NCBI RefSeq assembly: GCF_932526225.1
Contig: NC_064047.1
Coordinates: 13,032,460-13,096,459, forward strand
Length of the DNA: 64,000 bases
Direction: 5' to 3'
Source of the DNA: Nematostella vectensis
Lineage: Eukaryota; Cnidaria; Anthozoa; Actiniaria; Edwardsiidae
Below, piece by piece: positions 45,401 through 57,400 of the stretch. The notes below the pieces were generated by a model, which did no database searches, was not told the DNA's origin, and was given only the letters and a program-made list of their open reading frames with translations. The first letter of the stretch is position 1, and the number at the start of each line of letters is the position of its first letter. The translations under genes and the position numbers were made by a program.

Positions 45401-48400
45401 TTACTTCTAGCCTATTTGTTTAAATCATAGAATCCTGGAGGACTTATATGAGGCACACGGAGATACGCTCGCTCTACAGTATGGCGGCTCACAGCTCGTG
45501 CACGGGTAGGCGTGCCTTTTCTGATTTGACTGATAGCTAATGCATCATTAATTAAGTGTCTTTATTAGTTGACACCTATTGCACTGGTCGGCGTGCTTCT
45601 TTTGAATTGATTGATAGCTCGTGCAACGGTATGCGTGTTTCTTTTGATTTGATTGATTGCTTGTTTTATATTTTTTCTTGTGGAAGTCACTTTGAGCTGA
45701 GAAGGCGGAGATAGGAGGTTAGCATTTTGGAACAACTAAAATTTGTGATACATGGCATAATTATCCATGCCAGTGTATTTTCCTAACTAGAAGAGAGGCA
45801 TTACGCTCGAGATCTTCAATCTTCAGAAGAAGAGACTTGGATTTTTTTAATGGGTTCTTTATGTTCACTTATTATTTACTATGCACAAAACTTTTGTTCG
45901 AAGAAAACAACATCAATTGGTCCTTCTTTTAAAATGGCTTGTCGTTACAAGTTAAAACTGGTTTAAAGTTTTTTGTTGTCTTATTAACTACGCATCAGCT
46001 CATATTTATTGATGCAAGAGTTTGCATTTCCTGATGTCGCGTTGCTTGGTTGCAGGATCCAGACGTACCGTAAAGTGTCTCCTTTCACATCACACTCACG
46101 TGACATCATGCAGACTATATCTCGTTACTATAGTAACAGATTCAACGGTGAGTCACACAGCTTGACGATTATTCGGTCAATGATGATGGTAATATTGATG
46201 AAAATATCAATTATGGTGATGGTGATGATGGTAATATTGATGAAGATATCAATTATGGTGATGGTGATGATGAAGATATTAATTATGGTTATGATGATGA
46301 TGGTAATGTTGATGAAGATATCAATTATGTGATGGTGATGATGATAATATTGATGAAGATATCAATTATGGTGATGGTGATGATGGTAAATTGATGAAGA
46401 TATCAATTATGGTAATGGTGATGATGGTAATGTTGATGAAGATATCAATTATGGTGAAGATGATGACAAATATGTTGATAATAATGATGTCAATTGTGAT
46501 GGTAATGATGATGCCGATTTTAATATTAGGTTGATAAAGAAAATTGATCCTGATGACTAAAAGGGTGATAATGATAATGGCTTATTTGTGTGTTAGATGC
46601 TGATAAGCAGCAGGCCATGAATGTGTTCTTGGGTGTGTTCGTACCACGTAATGGCATCCTGAACATCTGGGACCTACCGACTGACTACTATCTCCACCAC
46701 TCATCCACACGCAACTTGAGGAGAAACAAGACGCGCAAGAGGTACAAGAATAATTGTGGTGATAGTTGTGATGGTGAAGTTGATGGTGATGGTGATGTTA
46801 GTGTTGATGATGGTGGTGATGGTGATGGTAGTGATGAAGACGGTTATGGTAGTGGTGATGATGATTGTGATGGTGATGGTGATGGTGATGGTGATGGTGA
46901 TGGTGATGGTGGTGGTGGTGGTGATGGTGATGGTGATGGTGATGGTGACGGTGACGGTGACGGTGACGGTGACGGTGATGGCAGTGATGGTGGTGGTGAT
47001 AGTATTGGTGATGGTGGCAGTTTTGATCATTCTGATCATAGTGATGGTGATGATGATGGGAATCATATGATGATGGTCATGGTAATTATATCATAAATAT
47101 ATTGCTAACTTTTTTATGTTTTAGCTACACCCAGTGGCTAGATGGCGTTGTCCTTAATAGTTTGCCATACCCGATATGGGAAGGTACAGCATGTTGCCTT
47201 TTTCTGATTTTATTTTCCTTTCCTTTTTTTCTTCTCCCCCCCCCCCCCCTTGGGCTGGCATTGGTCCTGTAGCTAGATAATAAGAACAATGACACAAAGT
47301 TAACAATTACTCGTTATTTTGTGTATGGCATAGAATACCATGAGGCCTTGCAACCGTCGCTATCAGCCTTCATTAACAAAACTACATTTTCCTACTATAA
47401 ACCATATGGTTTTGATTTTTCTCTATCTTTCCTTGTTTTGACTAATCTATAACGTACTTCATTGTCATATCATAGTAGGATTACAAAATGGATTTCTCTA
47501 TATTATAGGGGTGTACATTGTTGATATTTCTCCATCTTTTCTTGTTTTTGACTAATCTATAGCGTACTTCATTGCCATATCATAGTAAGATTACAAAATG
47601 GATTTCTCTATATTACAGTGGTGTACATTGTTGATATTTCTCTATCTTTTCTTGTGTTAACTCATCTATAACGTATTGCATTGCCACACCATAGTTAGAT
47701 CTCTCTATATATATAACAGGGGCGTGCCTGGGTCTAAGTGATCTCCCTGACCCTGAGGACAGCGTGATTTTACCGCGAAGTCAGACGATCGAGGACCAGC
47801 AGGTGGACGTGTTCCGCGAGTTCTACAGTCCACACGTGCTGTCCGTCTTTGAGACGATCTACCAACTGACGATGCAAAAGTCATGCAAGTGCGTCCAGGC
47901 TTTCTATTGATTGCCCCCTGCTGATTCTCGATTCAGCGAAATGACTCTGTTCTAACAGAAGCGTGTAATATTCCACTGTAACTGAGTCTATTTCCCACAA
48001 GATCAGACCACCTAGTTTTTTTTCTACAACGTGTCTCTATTTCAACTAAGCAGTGTTTTTTCTAATATTATTACGCACTTTGTCTTTGCCAGAGACTTTA
48101 TGCCTTCAAATTGCATAGACCACAGCCCGTTCGTGGTCAGAGCACCATTCAAATCTCCGACGTGAGTATAAATTACATGAACCCCCTATGACATTGACCC
48201 TCTCATAACCTTGACTCCCCTATGACATTGACCCCCTCATAACCTTGACTCCCCTGACCCTAGACACTATCACCTTGACTCCCCTATGACATTGACCCCC
48301 TTATAACCTTGACTCCCCTATGACATTGACCCCCTCATAACCTTGACTCCCCTATGACATTGACCCCCTCATAACCTTGACTCCCCTATGACATTGACCC

Positions 48401-51400
48401 CCTCATAACCTTGACTCCCCTGACCCTAGACGCTATCACCTTGACTCTCCTATGACATTGACCCCCTTATAACCTTGACTCCCCTATGACATTGACCCCC
48501 TCATAACCTTGACTCCCCTATGACATTGACCCCCTCATAACCTAGACTCCCCTGACCCTAGACACTATCACCTTGACTCCCCTATGACATTGACCCCCTC
48601 ATAACCTTGACTCCCCTATGACATTGACCCCCTCATAACCTTGACTCCCCTATGACATTGACCCCCTCATAACCTTGACTCCCCTGACCCTAGACACTAT
48701 CACGTTGACTCCCCTATGACATTGACCCCCTCATAACCTTGACTCCCCTATGACATTGACCCCCTCATGACCTTGACTCCCCTATGACATTGACCCCCGC
48801 ATAACCTTGACTCCCCTGACCCTAGACGCTATCACCTTGACTCCCCTATGACATTGACCCCCTCATAACCTTGACTCCCCTATAACATTGACCCCCTCAT
48901 AACCTTGACTCCCCTATGACATTGACCCCCTCATAACCTTGACTCCCCTATGACATTGACCCCCTCATAACCTTGACTCCCCTATGACATTGACCCCCTC
49001 ATAACCTTGACTCCCCTATGACATTGACCCCCTCATAACTTTGACTCCCCTATGACATTGACCCCCTCATAACCTTGACTCCCCTGACCCTAGACACTAT
49101 CACCTTGACTCCCCTATGACATTGACCCCCTTATAACCTTGACTCCCCTATGACATTGACCCCCTTATAACCTTGACTCCCCTATGACATTGACCCCCTC
49201 ATAACTTTGACTCCCCTATGACATTGACCCCCTCATAACCTTGACTCCCCTGACCCTAGACACTATCACCTTGACTCCCCTATGACATTGACCCCCTCAT
49301 AACCTTGACTCCCCTATGACATTGACCCCCTCATAACCTTGACTCCCCTATGACATTGACCCCCGCATAACCTTGACTCCCCTGACCCTAGACGCTATCA
49401 CCTTGACTCCCCTATGACATTGACCCCCTCATAACCTTGACTCCCCTATGACATTGACCCCCTCATAACCTTGACTCCCCTATGACATTGACCCCCTCAT
49501 AACCTTGACTCCCCTATGACATTGACCCCCTCATAACCTTGACTCCCCTATGACATTGACCCCCTCATAACCTTGACTCCCCTATGACATTGACCCCCTC
49601 ATAACTTTGACTCCCCTATGACATTGACCCCCTCATAACCTTGACTCCCCTATGACATTGACCCCCTCATAACCTTGACTCCCCTATAACATTGACCCCC
49701 TCATAACCTTGACTCCCCTGACCCTAGACGCTATCACCTTGACTCCCCTATGACATTGACCCCCTTATAACCTTGACTCCCCTATGACATTGACCCCCTC
49801 ATAACCTTGACTCCCCTATGACATTGACCCCCTCATAACCTTGACTCCCCTGACCCTAGACGCTATCACCTTGACTCCCCTATGACATTGACCCCCTTAT
49901 AACCTTGACTCCCCTATGACATTGACCCCCTCATAACCTTGACTCCCCTATGACATTGACCCCCTCATAACCTTGACTCCCCTGACCCTAGACACTATCA
50001 CCTTGACTCCCCTATGACATTGACCCCCTCATAACCTTGACTCCCCTATGACATTGACCCCCTCATAACCTTGACTCCCCTGACCCTAGACACTATCACC
50101 TTGACTCCCCTATGACATTGACCCCCTCATAACCTTGACTCCCCTATGACATTGACCCCCTCATAACCTTCACTCCCCTGACCCTAGACACTATCACCTT
50201 GACTCCCCTATGACATTGACCCCCTCATAACCTTGACTCCCCTATGACATTGACCCCCTCATAACCTTGACTCCCCTGACCCTAGACGCTATCACCTTGA
50301 CTCCCCTATGACATTGACCCCCTCATAACCTTGACTCCCCTATGACATTGACCCCCTCATAACCTTGACTCCCCTATGACATTGACCCCCTCATAACCTT
50401 GACTCCCCTATGACATTGACCCCCTCATAACCTTGACTCCCCTATGACATTGACCCCCTCATAACCTTGACTCCCCTATGACATTGACCCCCTCATAACC
50501 TTGACTCCCCTATGACATTGACCCCCTTATAACCTTGACTCCCCTATGACATTGACCCCCTCATAACCTTGACTCCCCTATGACATTGACCCCCTTATAA
50601 CCTTGACTCCCCTATGACATTGACCCCCTCATAACCTTGACTCCCCTGACCCTAGACACTATCACCTTGACTCCCCTATGACATTGACCCCCTCATAACC
50701 TTGACTCCCCTATGACATTGACCCCCTCATAACCTTGACTCCCCTGACCCTAGACACTATCACCTTGACTCCCCTATGACATTGACCCCCTCATAACCTT
50801 GACTCCCCTGACCCTGGACACTATAACCTTGACTTCCCTATGACATTGACCCCCTCATAACCTTGACTCCCCTATGACATTGACCCCCTCATAACCTTGA
50901 CTCCCCTGACCCTAGACGCTATCACCTTGACTCCCCTATGACATTGACCCCCTCATAACCTTGACTCCCCTGACCCTGGACACTATCACCTTGACTCCCC
51001 TATGGCAATCACCCTTTATGACCTCGACCCTCCTGTGACCTTGGCCATCTATGACCCGAACCACTTATGACCTTGACCACCCTTTAACTATGACCGTCTA
51101 TGACCCGAACCACTTATGACCTTGACCACCCTTTAACCTTGACCCTCTATGACCCGAACCACTTATGACCTTGACCACCCTTTAACCTTGACCCTCTATG
51201 ACCCGAACCACTTATGACCTTGACCACCCTTTAACCTTGACCCTCTATGACTCGAACCACTTATGACCTCGACCACCCTTTAACCTTGACCCTCTATGAC
51301 CCGAACCACTTATGACCTTGACCACCCTTTAACCTTGACCCTCTATGACCCGAACCACTTATGACCTTGACCACCCTTTGACCTTGACCCTCTATGACCC

Positions 51401-54400
51401 GAACCACTTATGTTATTGACCCCCTTTGACCATGATCCCCCTTATGTCAAATGTTGTTGAAAGCCTTCTTTGCCTTAGACTTTTTAAAATATGAAAATCA
51501 TGCATTTGACATTTTGTCTTTTATACCTTAAGGTGGCGCGCCGAGGTTGTTTTGGCTAAACAGCTTATATACTATGTTCCCTACAGAAGACTCATTTTCG
51601 GCGCGATTTTCGTAAATTTTTCAGATTTTATTAATACATCTATGCTTTATCAGATTCCGCTAGATTCACTCTTCTTAGAAATCAAATTATTTTTTGTCAT
51701 GCAAGTTAAAAGGAAGCAATATTTTAATATTAAAATAAAAATCTCGAAATCTGCGCGATGAATTTTTCTAAATTTACAGATATCTGTACGAAATGCACAA
51801 ACCGGGATCTCAGTTCCGCTCGTGCAACTTTGTCACATGTGAAACAAACAAGGCAGCTCGTCGATTACCATGTGTGACGCTGGCGTGGGCTTCGTTTGAA
51901 GCGCGTTCATATCCTCAACTTTCGATTCTAGTTTCTCATAAACGCAGGTTCGACATGCAACTGCATTAAGCAAGTACTTTCGGTAAGGCCTATTTTAGCC
52001 ATAGCGCCGGGTAATAGTTTAGAAGAGACGCGGCTTGGGCTCAAATGTTGAAAAGGAATAAATTCTTTAGTTTTCTAATTATCTTAATAAAAATATCTCG
52101 AATTGACCATCTGGAATTTATTCTTGTGCAACACTGGTCCTCTCGCCCCTCTCACACAAGTTGCCTTAGGGTGTGGACTTAGCAGTGGGCGTAAATTCGG
52201 GGATGGATCTTTGTAGGCAAGAGTGCATTTATTTTTTTAAAGATTGCGAGGACAATTTTGGCGTAAAATAAAGATTCATCAATCGCGAAGTTTGACAGGT
52301 CAGTTTTAAGCCAAAAATTCGTGTACTTCAAGCTGGAGTATTGTTAGGTGTTACTGTTAATTTAGAAAAAAATTCATCGCGCAGATTTCGATATTTTTAT
52401 TTTAATATAAAAAAATTGCTTCCATTTACCTTGCATGAAATAATATAATTTGATTTCAAATAAGTGTGAATCTTGCGGGATCTGACAAAGCATAGATGTA
52501 TTAATAAAATCTGAAAAATTCACGAAAATCAAGCCGAAAATGAGTCTAATATAGGGAACTCAGTAAAAGCTGTTTAAGCCAAAACAACCTCTCAATATCA
52601 AAACTTCACTTTTGAAGTCGTTTAAGCCTTTTTGATGATAATCTAAAAGAACTAAGACATCATTAGAAGAACCATTGCGATTTTAGGCGAAGACGAGTGC
52701 CAGTTCGTAAGGCGGTAGCTGCAGCCCCTGGGCTCCCTGTGGAAGAGAGCAGTGATGAAGATGGTAGTTCGGATGATGATGGGCTAACTGACCTTTCACC
52801 TCAAAAGAACCCGAGTCTAAGCTCTACCGACATCTCATTCAAGGTAAACTACCTCCAGTCTACTGACATCTCATTCAATGCAAACTACCCCCTGTCTACT
52901 GGGATCTCATTCAAGGCAAACTACCCCCTGTCTACTGACATGTTATTCAAAGTAAACTACCCCCAGTCTCCTGGGATCTCATTCAAGGTAAACTACCCCC
53001 TGTCTACTGACATCTCATTCAAGGTAAACTACCCACTGTCTACTGACATCTCATTCAAGGTAAACTACCCCCAGTCTACTGACATCTCATTCAAGGTAAA
53101 TAATCCAGTCTACCGACATCTCATTCAAGGTAAACTACCTCCAGTCTACTGACATCTCATTCAATGCAAACTACCCCCTGTCTACTGGGATCTCATTCAA
53201 GGCAAACTACCCCCTGTCTACTGACATGTTATTCAAAGTAAACTACCCCCAGTCTCCTGGGATCTCATTCAAGGTAAACTACCCTCTGTCTACTGACATC
53301 TCATTCAAGGTAAACTACCCACTGTCTACTGACATCTCATTCAAGGTAAACTACCCCCAGTCTACTGGGATATCATTCAAGGTAAACTACCCCCAGTCTA
53401 CTGACATCTCATTCAAGGTAAACTACCCCCTGTCTACTGACATCTCATTCAAGGTAAATAATCCAGTCTTCTGACATCTCATTCAAGGTAAACTACCCCC
53501 TGTCTACTGACATCTCATTCAAGGTAAACTACCCCCAGTCTACTGACATCTCATTCAAGGTAAACTACCCCCTGTCTACCGACATCTCATTCAAGGTAAA
53601 CTACCCCCTGTCTACTGACATCTCATTCAAGGTAAACTACCCCCAGTCTACTGGGATCTCATTCAAGGTAAACTACCCCCAGTCTACTGACATCTCATTC
53701 AAGGTAAACTACCCCCAGTCTACTGGGATCTCATTCAAGGTAAACTACCCCCAGTCTACTGACATCTCATTCAAGGTAAACTACCCCCTCTCTACTGACA
53801 TCTCATTCAAGGTAAACTACCCCCTGTCTACTGACATCTCATTCAAGGCAAACTACCCCCAGTCTACTGACATCTCATTCAAGGTAAACTACCTCCAGTC
53901 TACTGACATCTCATTCAAGGCAAACTACCCCCAGTCTACTGTCATCTCATTCAAGGTAAACTACCCCCTGTCTACTGACATCTCATTCAAGGTAAACTAC
54001 CCCCAGTCTACTGACATCTCATTCAAGGTAAACTACCCCCAGTCTACCGACATCTCATTCAAGGTAAACTACCCCCTGTCTACTACATCTCATTCAAGGT
54101 AAACTACCCCCAGTCTACTGACATCTCATTCAAGGTAAACTACCCCCAGTCTACTGACATCTCATTCAAGGTAAACTACCCCCAGTCTACTGACATCTCA
54201 TTCAAGGTAAACTACCCCCTGTCTACTGACATCTCATTCAAGGTAAACTACCTCCAGTCTACTGACATCTCGTTCAAGGTAAACTACCCCCAGTCTACCG
54301 ACATCTCATTCAAGGTAAACTACCCCCTGTCTACTGACATCTCATTCAAGGTAAACTACCCCCAGTCTACTGACATCTCATTCAAGGTAAACTACCCCCA

Positions 54401-57400
54401 GTCTACTGACATCTCATTCTAGGTAAACTACCCCCTGTCTACTGACATCTCATTCAAGGTAAACTACCCCCAGTCTACTGACATCTCATTCAAGGTAAAC
54501 TACCCCCAGTCTACTGACATCTCATTCAAGGTAAACTACCCCCTGTCTACTGGGATCTCATTCAAGGTAGACTACCCCCAGTCTACCGACATATCATTCA
54601 AGGTAAACTACCCACAGTCTACTGGGATTTCATTCAAGGTAAACTACCCCCAGTCTACTGACATCTCATTCAAGGTAAACTACCCCCAGTCTACTGGGAT
54701 CTCATTCAAGGTAAACTACCCCCAGTCTACCGACATATCATTCAAGGTAAACTACCCACAGTCTACTGGGATCTCATTCAAGGTAAACTACCCCCAGTCT
54801 ACTGACATGTCATTCAAGGTAAACTACCCCCAGTCCACTGGGATCTCATTCAAGGTAAACTACCCCCTGTCTCCTGGGATCTCATTCAAGGAAAACTACC
54901 CCCTGTCTACTGACATCTCATTCAAGGTAAACTACCCCCAGTCTACTGACATCTCCTTCAAGGTAAACTACCCCCAGTCTACTGACATCTCATTCAAGGT
55001 AAACTACCCCCAGTCTACTGGGATCTCATTCAAGGTAAACTACCCCCTGTCTACTGACATCTCATTCAAGGTAAACTACCCCCAGTCTACTGACATCTCA
55101 TTCAAGGTAAACTACCCCCTGTCTACTGACTTGTTATTCAAGGTAAACTACCCCCAGTCTACTGACATGTCATTCAAGGTAAACTACCCCCAGTCTACTG
55201 ACATCTCATTCAAGGTAAACTACCCCCTGTCTACTGACATCTCATTTAAGGTAAACTACCCCCAGTCTACCGACATCTCATTCAAGGTAAACTACCCCCA
55301 GTCTACTGGGATCTCATTCAAGGCAAACTACCCCCAGTCTACTGACATCTCATTCTAGGTAAACTACCCCCTGTCTACTGGGATCTCATTCAAGGTAAAC
55401 TACCCCCAGTCTACTTGGATCTCATTCAAGGTAAACTACCCCCAGTCTACTGGGATCTCATTCAAGGTAAACTACCCCCAGTCCACTGGGATCTCATTCA
55501 AGGTAAACTACCCCCTGTCTACTGGGATCTCATTCAAGGTAAACTACCCCCTGTCTACTGACATCTCATTCAAGGTAAACTACCCCCTGTCTACTGACTT
55601 GTTATTCAAGGTAAACTACCCCCAGTCTACTGACATGTCATTCAAGGTAAACTACCCCCAGTCTACTGACATCTCATTCAAGGTAAACTACCCCCTGTCT
55701 ACTGACATCTCATTTAAGGTAAACTACCCCCAGTCTACCGACATCTCATTCAAGGTAAACTACCCCCAGTCTACTGGGATCTCATTCAAGGCAAACTACC
55801 CCCAGTCTACTGACATCTCATTCTAGGTAAACTACCCCCTGTCTACTGGGATCTCATTCAAGGTAAACTACCCCCTGTCTACTGGGATCTCATTCAAGGT
55901 AAACTACCCCCTGTCTACTTGGATCTCATTCAAGGTAAACTACCCCCAGTCTACTGACATCTCCTTCAAGGTAAACTACCCCCAGTCTACTGACATCTCC
56001 TTCAAGGCAAACTACCCCCAGTCTACTGTCATCTCATTCAAGGCAAACTACCCCCAGTCTACTGACATCTCATTCAAGGTAAACTACCCCCAGTCTACTG
56101 ACATCTCCTTCAAGGCAAACTACCCCCAGTCTACTGTCATCTTATTCAAGGCAAACTACCCCCAGTCTACTGACATCTCATTCAAGGTAAACTACCCCCA
56201 GTCTACTGACATCTCCTTCAAGGCAAACTACCCCCAGTCTACTGACATCTCATTCAAGGTAAACTACCCCCAGTCTACTGACATCTCCTTCAAGGCAAAC
56301 TACCCCCAGTCTACTGGGATCTCATTCAAGGTAAACTACCCCCTGTCTACTTGGATCTCATTCAAGGTAAACTACCCCCAGTCTACTAACATCTCCTTCA
56401 AGGCAAACTACCCCCAGTCTACTAACATCTCCTTCAAGGCAAACTACCCCCTGTCTACTGGGATCTCATTCGAGCTAGACTACCCCCAGTCTACTGACAT
56501 CTCATTCAAGGTAAACTACCCCCTCTCTACTGGGATCTCATTCAAGGTAAACTACCCCCAGTCTACTGACATCTCATTCAAGGTAAACTACCCCCAGTCT
56601 ACTGACATCTCCTTCAAGGCAAACTACCCCCAGTCTACTGACATGTTATTTAAGGCAAACTACCTTCAGTCTACTGACATCTCCTTCAAGGCAAACTACC
56701 CCCGTCTCAGCTCCTCAGGTGAAGAAAATGCCTGTCAATCTAAGCTCTCCTTAATTTCCACCCAACAGGATCTGATGCCCTCGATGAAGAAGGTCTACGG
56801 AGTCGGGTTGTGTGAGCCAGATGTTGAGAGCAAGGAAACTTATGACAGGTAACGCAGCCTATCAGTGCTCAGAGCCGACGTTACATGTCCATGTCACCTG
56901 GTATTTTTTTTTAATAAAAGTAAAACATTAAACTTTTTAGACAATAAAACATGCTTTAAATATGTCTTACGTCTAAAGAGAAATACAAAAATATATATAT
57001 TTAGTGCGCTTCAATTTAGTTTATTTAGCTGCAAAAAAGAACCTCAAACATTGTTGTTAACATATTTTCTTCGTTAACTCTTCACTTAACGATTTTTTTT
57101 TAGGTTTGTTCACTTTGGTAAGGTCGCTGGAGCAAATCGCACAAGCACTGCGAGCAAAATAAATTACCACTGGTAAGATTAATATGATTAAGTCCTCACA
57201 ATTTGGGTTAATTTGTTCAGGGTCCTGAAGGGTATTCGCGTTTGTTCCTTCTTTCCCCACGCCATTTTTTAATAAAGTCAAGGAGTCAAGAGCTCTGCAA
57301 AGGGGATTACGGGAAGCGGAGTGCCCTGAACAATATATGCGCTTTCGGGTTTTGACTTCTTTTCGACCTCTTGGTGGTATACCGAAATTATCCAAAACAA

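Noticed and set aside
46590-47096. Asp/Gly-rich 168-codon ORF
   Set aside because: Its first part is FIG4 exon 19. The remainder is the GGTGAT microsatellite in intron 19.
48176-51430. CRISPR-like regular repeats
   Set aside because: No unique spacers between repeats, eukaryotic intron context, and no cas genes. It is a plain minisatellite.
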